Origin: an uncultured bacterium
Lineage (GTDB): Bacteria; Verrucomicrobiota; Lentisphaeria; Victivallales; UBA1829
Assembly (NCBI GenBank): GCA_902762495.1
Contig: CACWOL010000002.1
Coordinates: 1-64,000, forward strand
Direction: 5' to 3'
DNA: 64,000 nucleotides
A program made the translations under genes and the position numbers. Shown one piece after another: positions 49,130-58,150 of this stretch. The notes beneath the pieces are model-generated. The model was not told the DNA's origin and did not search any database. It saw only the letters and a program-made list of their open reading frames with translations. Every line of letters begins with the position of its first letter. Within the stretch, counting starts at the first letter, position 1.

Positions 49130-50221
49130 ATGAGCAAAGTGAAACTCATTCTCGTCGGCGGATTCCTCGCCGCCGGAAAGACCACCATGCTGAACGCCCT
49201 CGCCGGACGCCTCACGAAACGCGGCTTCTCGGTCGGGCTCATCACCAACGACCAGGCCGCCGACCTCGTCGACACCGCCATCCTGACCTGCACGGGCGTG
49301 GAAGTCCGCGAAGTCTCCGGCAGCTGCTTCTGCTGCAACTTCCCCGGATTCATGAAAGCGATCCAGTCGCTGATCAATGCCGGATGCAATCTGATCGTCG
49401 CGGAACCCGTCGGCAGCTGCACTGACCTCTCCGCCACCATCCTCCAGCCCGTGAAGGACATGTTCGCCGACATCGACCTCGCTCCGCTTACGGTCCTGGT
49501 CGACCCGGTCCGCCTGAAGGAGGCGCTGGAACTCGTCCCCAGCCTGACCCACCCGGACGCCCTCTACATCGTGAAACGCCAGCTGGAAGAAGCCGATCGC
49601 ATCCTGCTGAACAAGGCCGACACGCTCTCTCCGGCGCAGGCCGAAGAAGAACTCGCCCTGCTGAAACAGAACTTCTCTGCGCCTGCCGCTGCCGTCTCCG
49701 CGCTCAAGGGCGCAGGTGTTGACGCCTGGCTGGACGAAATCTTGTCCGGCGGTTCCGCCGGCGCGCATATCATGGAAGTCGATTACGACCGTTATGCTCA
49801 CGGCGAAGCCGTCCTGGGCTGGCTGAACGCCGCGATCAAGCTCTCCGGCGCGGCGGACACCGACTGGAACGCCTTCGCGGAAAAGCTTCTGGCGAATCTC
49901 CGCGACGCATTCCGCGCTGACAAGGCCGAGATCGGACACATGAAGCTATCGCTCACCTGCGGCGGCAAGGCCGTCCTCGGCAACGTCGGCGCGATCGGCG
50001 GCCCGGTGAACATGCGCGGCGAATCCGGCGTGAAGGGCGCATCTGCTGTGATGACCCTGAACGCCCGCGTTCAGATGTCCCCGGAGGCGCTGCAGAAGGC
50101 CGTCGAGACCATCCTCCCGGAAACGGCTTCCGCGTTCGGAATCTCCGCTTCGATCACGAACCTGAAATGCCTGATGCCGGGCCGTCCCAACCCGACATAC
50201 CGCTACACGTCCGTCATCTGA
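49130..50221 (+). CDS. G3E-family (CobW/HypB/UreG-like) P-loop GTPase
   Basis: The 363-residue protein has the P-loop GGFLAAGKTT (10-19), ITNDQAADLVDT, a CFCC motif (C66, C68, C69) of the metal-binding CxCC type, and ILLNKAD as the guanine-specificity site. The C-terminal part (about 225-363) is unlike the standard CobW C-terminal domain and is rich in Gly and Ala. Family members deliver or load metals or cofactors (Zn, Ni, cobalamin). Its close coupling to a channel gene (AAGGA ribosome site in the short gap) suggests an uptake-and-loading pair. The metal or cofactor is unknown. Confidence 0.85.
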   Translation: MSKVKLILVGGFLAAGKTTMLNALAGRLTKRGFSVGLITNDQAADLVDTAILTCTGVEVREVSGSCFCCNFPGFMKAIQSLINAGCNLIVAEPVGSCTDLSATILQPVKDMFADIDLAPLTVLVDPVRLKEALELVPSLTHPDALYIVKRQLEEADRILLNKADTLSPAQAEEELALLKQNFSAPAAAVSALKGAGVDAWLDEILSGGSAGAHIMEVDYDRYAHGEAVLGWLNAAIKLSGAADTDWNAFAEKLLANLRDAFRADKAEIGHMKLSLTCGGKAVLGNVGAIGGPVNMRGESGVKGASAVMTLNARVQMSPEALQKAVETILPETASAFGISASITNLKCLMPGRPNPTYRYTSVI

Positions 50222-50296
50222 ATACAGGACTGAAAGCGCATGGAGGTCCCCTTCGTGCTGCACGAGGATATCTTTCCCTGGATTCCTCAAATCAAA

Positions 50297-50334
50297 AGGG
50301 GCTGTTGCAAAACCTCACCGTTTTGTAGCACCCC
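50297..50334. other. imperfect hairpin at the edge of the IS1182 remnant
   Basis: GGGGCTGTTGCAAAAC and GTTTTGTAGCACCCC form an imperfect stem around a short loop. The GGGGCTGTTGCAAAA part resembles the terminal repeat of several IS1182/IS5-type elements, so this may be a surviving IS end. It would also serve as a terminator for the G3E gene (CCCCTTTT follows). Confidence 0.5.
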
Positions 50335-50339
50335 TTTTC

Positions 50340-50932
50340 CCATATCGGCCTGTGCTTCGGAACGAATCGTTTTTTCCGCTTGTCTTCTTTTTCATCAGGG
50401 GACTGACGGGGCCCGGACCGCTCACGATTTCAAGGTCTATCTCCGTAATTTTCTGACTGAGTTCAGGAAGGAATCCGGCTACATCCTTGGTCACAAAAAC
50501 TTTCTTTCCGGGGGGAGGTGAGATGGGAAAACGCTGAAATGACAGTTCGAAGCCCCTCGTTCAGCCTGTCGTGATTTTTCCTTGGCTTCCAGACAAATTT
50601 ATACGTTGGCATTCGCATCGAGTTTTGTCCCATCAACAAAGGTATCCGATGTGTCGATCCCGTATTTTCGGATGATCTCTTTCATGACGCACGATAAGAT
50701 TTTTTGCCGTTGTGCAACAACTGTGTTGTTGCACAACCTCGAAATGGTGGAATAAGACGGGACTTCCGGCTCCATCAGATAAATGAATCGCGTATCAAAC
50801 TTGTTGCTGTCTTATATTCGCCTGACGCTTCCTGAATGTTTGGAAAACGCATACAAGATGGCGGCAAACAACCGGTAGGGATTGTAAGACGGTCGACCGC
50901 CTTTTTCCGAATCCCTGCCAACCATTTCATAC
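50340..50932 (-). pseudogene. IS1182-family transposase remnant
   Basis: Read on the minus strand from about 50932, a DUF772-type transposase N-terminus is evident: GRPSYNPYRLFAAILYAFSK, then after an internal TAA near 50817 the same frame gives FDTRFIYLMEPEVPSYSTIS and DTFVDGTKLDANAN. A second lesion near 50610 shifts the frame into YKFVWKPRKNHDR. The C-terminal DDE region is not recognisable. The element is dead. It lies between the G3E gene and glnK and has an AT-rich right flank (50930-51060) in which I see no gene. Confidence 0.85.
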
Positions 50933-51117
50933 TAATATATGTTAGTTTATTTAAGTGCAAATCAAAGTAAGTCTCGTATGCGTGAATAGTAAGAGTCGAT
51001 GATTATCGTCTGTACGGGAAACCATGTTTTACGTTTTCTGTCGGGGGATTGGCGGAAATTGTAAAGTTTTGGGGCGGCGGGAGATGTTTTTCGGGGAAAA
51101 TCAGGCGGAAACAAGTT

Positions 51118-51133
51118 TGGCACGGGATTTGCT
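51118..51133 (+). promoter_or_regulatory. sigma-54 (RpoN) promoter for glnK-amtB
   Basis: TGGCACGGGATTTGCT matches the -24/-12 consensus (TGGCAC-N5-TTGCT); the invariant GG and GC are exactly 10 bases apart. The start point would be near 51144, 32 bases before the glnK ATG. It implies nitrogen-limitation control through an NtrC-type activator, but I could not identify an enhancer site upstream. Confidence 0.9.
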
Positions 51134-51175
51134 TCGAGGCGGCATCACTTCGAAACAAACAAGGAGTCAACCTAC

Positions 51176-51517
51176 ATGAAACTCATCATCGCGTACATTC
51201 AGCCCGACCGGCTGAATCCCGTCAAGCAGGCGCTTTACGCCCGCAGCATCTTCAAAATCTCCGTCACGAACGCGCTGGGCTGCGGCCAGCAGCGCGGATA
51301 CGTCCACATGTGGCGCGGCGCGCTTCAGGAAGTCAACCTACTGAAGAAGGTCCGCCTCGCGATCGCGGTCAACGACGAGTTCGTCGAGACCAGCATCGAA
51401 GGCATCTGCGAGGGCGCGCGCACAGGCCACATCGGCGACGGCAAGATCTTCGTGCTCCCCATGGACGAATGCATCCGCATCCGCACGGGCGAACGCGGCA
51501 ACGAGGCAATCGGATAA
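51176..51517 (+). CDS. P-II family nitrogen regulatory protein
   Basis: The 113-residue protein is the size and fold of GlnB/GlnK. The start is [19 protein letters not shown], the T-loop runs [14 protein letters not shown], and the end has the ATP/2-oxoglutarate motif [17 protein letters not shown]. The tyrosine that is uridylylated in proteobacterial P-II proteins (Y51 in TEIYRG) reads Trp here (VHMWRG), so control by covalent uridylylation is unlikely. It would bind and block the ammonium transporter encoded next when nitrogen is ample. An AAGGAG ribosome site precedes the ATG. Confidence 0.95.
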   Translation: MKLIIAYIQPDRLNPVKQALYARSIFKISVTNALGCGQQRGYVHMWRGALQEVNLLKKVRLAIAVNDEFVETSIEGICEGARTGHIGDGKIFVLPMDECIRIRTGERGNEAIG

Positions 51518-51548
51518 CCCCGCAACATCGGAAAGGAATTCAATCATT

Positions 51549-52925
51549 ATGAATAAGATGATGACAGCGCTTCTGATGAGCCTCGTTTTTGTTGGCATGT
51601 GCGCCGGCGCCGAGGAAGCGGCGGAAGCTATCACCCATGTGACCGTGGCAGCCGAAGCAGTTCAGGAGGGCGCAGCGCCCGCGCCCTCGACCGCCGATTA
51701 TGCGATGTTCGCGGTGAACAACCTGTGGGTCATGGCGGGCGGCATGCTGGTCTTCCTGATGCACCTCGGATTCGCGTGCGTGGAGTCCGGCCTGGCCCGC
51801 GCAAAAAACTGCAACAACATCCTCTTCAAGAACACCATGACCCCGGCGATCGGGTTCCTTTCGTACGCCGTCTGCGGATTCGCGCTCATGTACCCCGGTG
51901 TGAACTGGATCTGGAACAACTGGCTCGGGTTCGCCGGATTCGGCCTGCATCTGCCCGCGGGCGATCCGATCGCGTACCACAACGGCGAGTTCACGTACTG
52001 GACGGACTTCTTCTTCCAGGGGATGTTCGCCGCGACGGCCGCGACCATCGTGTCCGGTGCGGTGGCCGAACGCGTGAAGCTGAGCAGCTACCTGATCTTC
52101 ACTGCCATCTACGTGTCGGTCGTGTACCCGATCGTCGGCTCGTGGGGCTGGGGCGGCGGCTGGCTGGACGCCCTGCACTTCCACGATTTCGCCGGCTCCA
52201 CCTTCGTGCACAGCGTCGGCGGCTGGGCCGCGCTCTCCGGCGTGATCCTGCTCGGACCGCGCATCGGCAAGTACGTCGACGGCAAGGTGATGCCCATCAT
52301 GGGCCACAACATGCCGCTCGTGACCATCGGCGTCTTCCTGCTCTGGCTCGGCTGGTTCGGTTTCAACGGCGCGTCCGCCCTGAACGCCGATCCGAGCAAG
52401 GTCAGCCTCGTGCTCGTGAACACCATGATCGCCGCCAGCGCCTCGGTCGTCTCCAGCATGCTCACCAGCAAGGTCATGCTGCACCACCCCGACCTCTCCA
52501 TGACCATGAACGGCTGCCTGGCCGGTCTGGTCGGCATCACGGCCGGCGCGGACTGCGTGAGCGTGGGCTCGGCGGTCATCATCGGCCTCATCTCCGGCGT
52601 CATCGTGGTCCCCGCGGTCGTGTGCTTCGACCGGCTCCACCTCGACGACCCGGTCGGTGCGCTCTCCGTCCATCTGGTAAACGGCGTCTGGGGCACGCTC
52701 GCGGTCGGCATCTTCTCCGTCGTGCCGGAATACACGTTCCAGGTACAGCTCCTCGGCGCGGCCGTCGTCGGCGTCGTGTCCTTCGCATCCTCCTTCGCGA
52801 TCTTCTTCGCGCTGAAGAAAATCTCCGGCATCCGCGTCAGCGAAGAGGAAGAACTCCGCGGCCTCGACCTCTGCGAACACGGCGGCGAAGCCTATCCCGG
52901 ATTCCAGTTCTTCGTCAACATGTAA
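51549..52925 (+). CDS. amt: ammonium transporter, Amt family
   Basis: The 458-residue protein has a cleavable signal peptide (about 1-20, ending MCAGAEE) as in many AmtB proteins, then eleven membrane helices. Conserved elements are visible: FACVESGLARAKN, QGMFAATAATIVSGA, the twin-histidine residues in FVHSVGG and SVHLVNGVWG, and GWFGFNGASALN. The C-terminal cytoplasmic tail (EEEELRGLDLCEHGGEAY) is the P-II docking region. It is co-transcribed with the P-II gene from the sigma-54 promoter. Confidence 0.97.
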   Translation: MNKMMTALLMSLVFVGMCAGAEEAAEAITHVTVAAEAVQEGAAPAPSTADYAMFAVNNLWVMAGGMLVFLMHLGFACVESGLARAKNCNNILFKNTMTPAIGFLSYAVCGFALMYPGVNWIWNNWLGFAGFGLHLPAGDPIAYHNGEFTYWTDFFFQGMFAATAATIVSGAVAERVKLSSYLIFTAIYVSVVYPIVGSWGWGGGWLDALHFHDFAGSTFVHSVGGWAALSGVILLGPRIGKYVDGKVMPIMGHNMPLVTIGVFLLWLGWFGFNGASALNADPSKVSLVLVNTMIAASASVVSSMLTSKVMLHHPDLSMTMNGCLAGLVGITAGADCVSVGSAVIIGLISGVIVVPAVVCFDRLHLDDPVGALSVHLVNGVWGTLAVGIFSVVPEYTFQVQLLGAAVVGVVSFASSFAIFFALKKISGIRVSEEEELRGLDLCEHGGEAYPGFQFFVNM

Positions 52926-52989
52926 GGAGGGCAAGCCCTCCACTGCGGCAGTGCCTTGCTTCGCAACGGCACGAAGACAAATACAAATT

Positions 52990-53025
52990 GCCCCGGCCAG
53001 CTCAAAGCGACCGGGGCTTTCTTTT
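52990..53025 (+). terminator. rho-independent terminator after amt
   Basis: GCCCCGG (52990-52996) pairs with CCGGGGC (53011-53017) and is followed by TTTCTTTT. It ends the nitrogen unit, and its mirror image could also end the convergent acetyltransferase transcript. Confidence 0.85.
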
Positions 53026-53063
53026 GTCAGGAAATGTAAATCAAGGCCGAGCGCAGGCGCGGA

Positions 53064-53720
53064 TCAGTGTCCCGCCCCCGAAGCCGCCTCCGCGGCACGG
53101 ATCTTCCGCAGTTCCTCCACACAGCGCGGCACGTCATTGAACGGCAGGTTCTTCCATTTTTCGACGGGAAGATCCCACCAGCGAAGTTCGAGCAGCGCCT
53201 CGATGATCTCCGGCGAGAACCGGTAGCGGATCAGTTTGGCCGGGACGCCGCCGACGATCGCATACGGCGGAACGTCCTTCGTCACGACAGAGTTAGACGC
53301 AACGATCGCGCCGTCCCCGACCGTGACGCCGTCCATGATAACGGAGTTGATGCCGATCCACACGTCGTTTCCGATATGGCACGGAGGCTTTTCGCCGTCG
53401 AACTTGCAGCGGCATTCCGGCGGCAGGTTCGGGCCGTACGGCATATCAAGATACATCACGGGATGGGTCGAAAGGAAATCGATCGGATGCTGCGAAGGCC
53501 CGAGCCATACATTGCGGGCGATGGAGCAATACTTGCCGACAGTCGTTTCCTTGTTCGAGACCCCGAACCCTTCTCCCGCGTACGAAGCATAACCCATTTT
53601 GCACTTGCGGCTCCGGATTTTGATGTAATGCGCGAACACGACCCGTTTGCGGGCTCTTTTGCGGACCTCCCGGACGGGGATAAAATTACAAAGAAACCGT
53701 TTCAGAGCTAAAGGGAACAT
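53064..53720 (-). CDS. hexapeptide-repeat acetyltransferase (CatB/WbbJ-like)
   Basis: The 218-residue protein forms a left-handed beta-helix of isoleucine-patch repeats (IGNDVWIGINSVIMDGVTVG, DGAIVASNSVVTKDV, then PYAIVGGVPAKLIRYRF). The Asn/His-containing YCSIARNVWLGPSQHPIDF segment is typical of xenobiotic and surface-sugar O-acetyltransferases that use acetyl-CoA. No antibiotic-resistance context is present, so a capsule or surface-polysaccharide substrate is more likely. It has its own promoter. Confidence 0.9.
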   Translation of the reverse strand: MFPLALKRFLCNFIPVREVRKRARKRVVFAHYIKIRSRKCKMGYASYAGEGFGVSNKETTVGKYCSIARNVWLGPSQHPIDFLSTHPVMYLDMPYGPNLPPECRCKFDGEKPPCHIGNDVWIGINSVIMDGVTVGDGAIVASNSVVTKDVPPYAIVGGVPAKLIRYRFSPEIIEALLELRWWDLPVEKWKNLPFNDVPRCVEELRKIRAAEAASGAGH

Positions 53721-53768
53721 GGGGACTCCTTGGGGGGTGCGATATTTCAGAACAAGGACTATTCCATT

Positions 53769-53796
53769 AATATAACATTTTTTCCGGGAAAGTCAA
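53769..53796 (-). promoter_or_regulatory. sigma-70 promoter for the acetyltransferase gene
   Basis: The minus strand has TTGACT (53796-53791), a 16-base spacer and TATATT (53774-53769), about 50 bases before the ATG. Confidence 0.75.
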
Positions 53797-53821
53797 GCAG
53801 GACGAGCAAAAAACAACAGTA

Positions 53822-54751
53822 TTACTCGGCTTTCTGATAGACGCGGACGTAGTCAACGTACATGTGAACCGGGAACGGCACTTTGGTGACGTCGCCGCCG
53901 TTGTCGCCGCCGAGCGCGAGGTTCACCAGCAGATAGTGCGGCTGACGGAACGGATTTTCGACGGAACGATAGCGCGCGTTTTTGACCCCGGCGATGGAGG
54001 AATCGTTCACGGCGCGCCCGTCCACGGACAGCACAATGCGGTTTTCGTCCCAGTCCATCGCGTACACGTGGAACTTGTCCGCCCATTCCGGGTCGTCCTT
54101 CCGGTAATCGCCGAGCGGAATGCGGACGGTGCTCCATTCCGGCGACCACTGGCCGCCTGCCGCGGACCAGCAGAAATTCGCAAGGACCGTTTCCTTGTAA
54201 TACTCGAAGATGTCGATCTCTCCGCAGGACGGCCAGTTCTCGGACACGCCGAGCGTCCAGAACGCGGGCCAGGAACCTTCCATCAGGGGCGCTTTGACGC
54301 GCGCTTCGATGCGTCCGAACTGGAACGAATGCAATCCCTTCGTGATGAGGCAGGCGGAGGTGTATTCGATGGGGCGGTTGTCCCCGCCGAACCCGAACCT
54401 GCCCCCGGCTCCGCGCGGATTCGGCAGAGGCTGGTCGTGATGTTCGCCCGTGATGACCAGGCATCCGTCGCGCACCTCGGCGCTTTCCGGACGATACCAC
54501 TGTGCCTCATGGTTCCGCACGTATCCGGTCTCGTAGGTCCAGTTCGCCGGATCGGGCCGTCCGTCCACGTTGAACTCGTCGGACCAGACCAGTTTCATGC
54601 CGGCGGGCGGATTCGGCGCGAAGGGATCGGCCTTGGGCGCGGATGCGGACTCCGAAGACACAGTATTCCGCGGCGTCCGGGCAGGACCACATGAGGCAAG
54701 GATGCAGGCGAAAACGACCGGAAGGGACAGAAGGGAAAGGGCTTTCATCAT
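53822..54751 (-). CDS. lipoprotein family 16 glycoside hydrolase
   Basis: The 309-residue protein has a lipoprotein signal ending ILASC (Cys21), then a GH16 beta-jelly-roll with LVWSDEFNVDGRPDPANW at its start and the catalytic ExDxxE motif as GEIDIFEYY (E178, D180, E183). GH16 enzymes cleave beta-1,3/1,4-glucans, agarose, carrageenan or galactans; the substrate cannot be assigned, although laminarinase-like and galactan-active members fit the other carbohydrate genes here. Two adjacent ATGs exist; the second (54748) has better spacing from GGAGG and may be the real start. It follows rho with a short gap. Confidence 0.93.
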   Translation of the reverse strand: MMKALSLLSLPVVFACILASCGPARTPRNTVSSESASAPKADPFAPNPPAGMKLVWSDEFNVDGRPDPANWTYETGYVRNHEAQWYRPESAEVRDGCLVITGEHHDQPLPNPRGAGGRFGFGGDNRPIEYTSACLITKGLHSFQFGRIEARVKAPLMEGSWPAFWTLGVSENWPSCGEIDIFEYYKETVLANFCWSAAGGQWSPEWSTVRIPLGDYRKDDPEWADKFHVYAMDWDENRIVLSVDGRAVNDSSIAGVKNARYRSVENPFRQPHYLLVNLALGGDNGGDVTKVPFPVHMYVDYVRVYQKAE

Positions 54752-54788
54752 CGGACCTCCGGAGTAGGCTTTTCCTTGGGAATCCGCC

Positions 54789-57098
54789 TCAGTTCGAGGC
54801 AGGCATGGACATCAGGAACTCGGCGTTCGTCGAGACCTTTTTGAGCTTGGAGATCAGGACTTCCATGGCCTCGACGGGCGGGACGCCGGTCATGGCCTTG
54901 CGGAGTGTCCAGACGCGCGGAAGCTCGTCGCGGTGGAGCAGGAGCTCCTCCTTGCGCGTGCCGCTGGCCTCGATATTGATGGCCGGATAGACACGCTTGT
55001 CGACGAGACGGCGGTCGAGGTGAAGCTCCATGTTGCCGGTGCCCTTGAACTCCTCGAAAATAACCTCGTCCATCTTGCTGCCGGTGTCGATCAGCGCAGT
55101 GGCGATGATGGTCAGGCTGCCGTAGTCCTCGATGTTGCGCGCCGCGCCGAAGAAGCGTTTCGGCTTGTGCAGGGCGTTTGCGTCAACGCCGCCGGTCAGG
55201 ATCTTGCCGCTGTGGGGCTGGAGGGTGTTGTAGGCGCGGGCAAGGCGCGTGATGGAGTCGAGCAGGATCACGACGTCCTTCTTGGATTCGACCAGGCGTT
55301 TGGCCTTTTCGATGACCATTTCGGCGATCTGCACATGGCGTTCCGGCGGCTCGTCGAAGGTCGAGCTCACGACTTCCGCGTTCGAGCTCACACTCATTTT
55401 CATATCCGTGACTTCCTCGGGGCGCTCGTCGATCAGGAGGATGATCAGGATGACCTCGGGGTTGTTCCTGATGATTGAGTTCGCCATCTTCTGCAGGAGC
55501 ACGGTCTTGCCGGTACGGGGCGGCGCGACGATGAGGCCGCGCTGGCCGAGGCCGATCGGCGTCACCAGGTCGACCACGCGCCCGCAGAGCTCGTCCGGGG
55601 TGGTCTCCAGGAAGAGACGCCGGGTCGGGAAATACGGCTTAAGTTCGTTGAACGGGATGATGTCGCGCTTGCACTCGGGCGACTGGTGGTTGATGCTGGT
55701 CACGCGGAACATCGCGAAGAAGCGTTCCTGTTCGCGCGGCTGACGGATCTCGCCCTCAATGAAGTCGCCGGTGCGGACGGCGTAACGGCGCACCTGGTTC
55801 GGGCTGAGGTAGATGTCCTCGGAGGACGGCAGGTAGCTGTAGTACGGGGAACGCAGGAAGCCGCCGCCGACAAGGATGCATTTTTCGCTGTTTGCGCGGA
55901 CGATCTCGAACACAAGCTCGGATTTGGTGAGGACGCCGACGCCCTCGATGCCCATCTCGCGCGCCATCTGGCTGAGCTCGGTGATGGACTTCTGCTGAAG
56001 CTCGGAAATGTTCAGGGTCTGCGGCGGGATCGGGTTGCCTTCCTCGTCGTACTCCACGCGCGGACCGTTGTTGTAGTTCTGCTGCGTCATCTTCATGAGG
56101 CGGCGGATTTCGGCGTAGGTCGGATCGTCGCCTCCCTGACGGATGCTGTTGTAGCCGCCGTTGCCGCCCTGGAACCGGCGTTTCTGATTCTGCTGGTTCT
56201 GCTGATTCTGCTGCTTGTTGAACTGGCGGTTGTTCTGTTGATTGTTATTGAACTGGCGGTTGTTCTGCTGGTTGTTATTGTTGAACTGGCGGTTGTGCTT
56301 GTTGTTTCTCTGCTGGTTCTGATTGTTCTGCTGGTTCTGGCCGTGATTGCGCTGCTGGTTGTTCTGCTGGTTCTGCTGCGCGGCCGGACGTGCGGCAGGT
56401 CCGCCCTGCGCGGGAGCGGCGGACTCGCCCTGCGGACGGGATTCCGCGGGAACCTGTTCGCCGAGATCGCGGCTCTCCATGTTGTCGTCCGGAAAATCCG
56501 GCATGGGGGCTTCGTTTTGCTGCATGCGCGCGGGCGCTTTCGGCGCGGGGGGAACGTAGACGATGCTGTCGTCGTCGGGGGGGAGGTCAACGGACGCGCC
56601 GCCGGACTCGTTCATGCCGGCGACCACGATCTCGTTCGGACGGATCCCGCCAGGGAATCCCTGGTCCTGCGAATCGCCGTCGAAATCGCCATCGTCGTCG
56701 AGACTGAACTTATAGGTGCGAACGGCTTTCAGGCCGTTGCGGGAAGTCGGGGTAAAGGATTCGACATGCTGGACGGACGCGGGATCGTAATCGCCGTCTT
56801 CTCCGAAATCCGCGTCGGACGCGCTGTTGCGGGAAGCGGCGGAGTGGGCCGCCGACTTGGACCCGAACGTGGCCTGGACCGGCGCGGCGGGTTTTTCTTC
56901 CGGTGCAGATTCCAGCTGCAGATCGGGCGCGGCATCCATGGCGGCATCGTCTTCGGTGCGTTTTTTCGGCGGACGGCCGCGGCGTTTTTTCACGGGCGCG
57001 TCGGCTTCCGCTTCCACAGACGGAGCGGCCTGCTCCGGCATTTCATTCTGTGCGGGATTCTGGTTTTCGGACTGCATTGCTTCCATTTCGTCGGACAT
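54789..57098 (-). CDS. rho: transcription termination factor Rho with long Asn/Gln-rich N-terminal extension
   Basis: The 769-residue protein carries a complete Rho at about 360-769. This includes the RNA-binding cold-shock-like domain, Walker [12 protein letters not shown] (near 520), the [13 protein letters not shown] segment, [12 protein letters not shown] and the [21 protein letters not shown]-loop region. In front are 360 residues of low complexity: basic/acidic regions ([11 protein letters not shown] near 37-47), Pro/Gly segments, and about 70 residues (238-306) made largely of Asn, Gln and Arg. Most Rho proteins are about 420 residues. The extension resembles the prion-like domain described for Clostridium botulinum Rho, which suggests condensation or aggregation control of termination, but this is inference. 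Confidence 0.95.
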   Translation of the reverse strand: MSDEMEAMQSENQNPAQNEMPEQAAPSVEAEADAPVKKRRGRPPKKRTEDDAAMDAAPDLQLESAPEEKPAAPVQATFGSKSAAHSAASRNSASDADFGEDGDYDPASVQHVESFTPTSRNGLKAVRTYKFSLDDDGDFDGDSQDQGFPGGIRPNEIVVAGMNESGGASVDLPPDDDSIVYVPPAPKAPARMQQNEAPMPDFPDDNMESRDLGEQVPAESRPQGESAAPAQGGPAARPAAQQNQQNNQQRNHGQNQQNNQNQQRNNKHNRQFNNNNQQNNRQFNNNQQNNRQFNKQQNQQNQQNQKRRFQGGNGGYNSIRQGGDDPTYAEIRRLMKMTQQNYNNGPRVEYDEEGNPIPPQTLNISELQQKSITELSQMAREMGIEGVGVLTKSELVFEIVRANSEKCILVGGGFLRSPYYSYLPSSEDIYLSPNQVRRYAVRTGDFIEGEIRQPREQERFFAMFRVTSINHQSPECKRDIIPFNELKPYFPTRRLFLETTPDELCGRVVDLVTPIGLGQRGLIVAPPRTGKTVLLQKMANSIIRNNPEVILIILLIDERPEEVTDMKMSVSSNAEVVSSTFDEPPERHVQIAEMVIEKAKRLVESKKDVVILLDSITRLARAYNTLQPHSGKILTGGVDANALHKPKRFFGAARNIEDYGSLTIIATALIDTGSKMDEVIFEEFKGTGNMELHLDRRLVDKRVYPAINIEASGTRKEELLLHRDELPRVWTLRKAMTGVPPVEAMEVLISKLKKVSTNAEFLMSMPASN
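56180..56385 (-). repeat. Asn/Gln-codon repeat region within rho
   Basis: Minus-strand AAC, CAG and CAA codons alternate in short near-identical units (for example AACAACCAGCAGAACAAC), interrupted by CGC or CAG. The imperfect repetition would allow length changes by slippage and encodes the Asn/Gln-rich segment at about residues 238-306 of Rho. Confidence 0.75.
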
Positions 57099-57159
57099 CT
57101 TTTTTTCCTTTCTGATGTGTTATTATGAATTTTGAATAAAAGACTTAATATGGGGAAAG

Positions 57160-57777
57160 TTACGGCAGGTTTGACTTCAACTTCGCGACCAGCTCGAAAC
57201 ACTGTTTCCGCAAGTGTTCCAGTCCGCCGTTGTTGATCAACCCGAAATCGGCGCGGGCAAGTTTCGCATCGGCGGACATCTGCACGTCCAGACGCGATTC
57301 CGCATCCTCGCGCGTCAGACCGTTGCGCGCCATCAGCCGTTCGATCTGCTTTTCCCGGGGCATCCAGACCGCGATCGTATGCGAATATTTTGATTCCCAG
57401 CCGATTTCGAAAAGCAGCGGGACCTCGACCAGAACCAGTTCGTTTTCCCCAACACCATCATGAGCCATAACTTCCTGCAACCGGCGTTCCACGGCGGGAT
57501 GCACCAGCGCATTCAACGTCGCAAATGCCTCCGTGCGATCCGATGCGGAGAAAAGCCGTTTCGACAGCGCCGCGCGGTCGATGCGCGAATCCGGGGACAC
57601 GACGTCGCCGCCCCAGTTTTTGCGTATTCCGGCCAGCAGGTCCGGCGTGGGATGTTCATAAAGGTCATGGCAAATCGCATCGGTGTCGTAAAGATGGGAA
57701 AATCCGGCTTCCAGCAGGAAACGGCCTGCCGTCGTTTTTCCGCATGCGATTCCGCCTGTCAGAGCAAGAGGGTTCAA
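57160..57777 (-). CDS. coaE: dephospho-CoA kinase
   Basis: The 205-residue reading from TTG 57777 has GGAG nine bases upstream and the usual CoaE length; longer in-frame extensions to ATG near 57886 or beyond read through non-homologous sequence. P-loop TGGIACGKTTAGRFL (6-20), DTDAICHDLY, HPAVERRLQEV and the lid segment RLMARNGLTREDAESRL are all in order. The enzyme phosphorylates dephospho-CoA, the final step of coenzyme A synthesis. It precedes rho by 61 bases in the same direction and is probably co-transcribed with it. Confidence 0.9.
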   Translation of the reverse strand: MNPLALTGGIACGKTTAGRFLLEAGFSHLYDTDAICHDLYEHPTPDLLAGIRKNWGGDVVSPDSRIDRAALSKRLFSASDRTEAFATLNALVHPAVERRLQEVMAHDGVGENELVLVEVPLLFEIGWESKYSHTIAVWMPREKQIERLMARNGLTREDAESRLDVQMSADAKLARADFGLINNGGLEHLRKQCFELVAKLKSNLP

Positions 57778-57987
57778 CTCTTCGGTCTCCGTGCGGGTTC
57801 GTTTGGGTTGTGATTTCCGGAACGCGTTTTTTGCGCCGTCCAGGGCAAACGGATTCCGGGGGGGGCGACAAACCGTCCGAAACATGATACAGGCGGATGA
57901 TGCCTGCCGGACGGGTCGGGGATTTTTATGACCGAATGGCCGGGAAACAACAGAGTTCCGGGCGGTCATAATAAGGTGATTGAGTTT

Positions 57988-58016
57988 AATGTAGCATGCC
58001 GTGTTCTTTTTTTCAA
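57988..58016 (-). promoter_or_regulatory. candidate promoter for coaE-rho
   Basis: The minus strand shows TTGAAA (58016-58011), a 17-base spacer and TACATT (57993-57988). The predicted leader to the TTG start is about 200 bases and holds no other credible gene. Confidence 0.5.
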
Positions 58017-58150
58017 GCGCATTTTCGGAAAAAAACGCAAAAACCGCCTGAATTCTCCTTTTTTCCGGCAAAGGACGCCGCCGAAAAATGGTCTCCCGGC
58101 ATCGTCCGGGACTTTTTTGGAAACACTCCGAAAAAAACGGCGTTTCACGG

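Noticed and set aside
52926-52941. GGAGGGCAAGCCCTCC palindrome directly after amt
   Set aside because: The stem leaves only a two-base loop and has no U-run; the better terminator is 50 bases further on.
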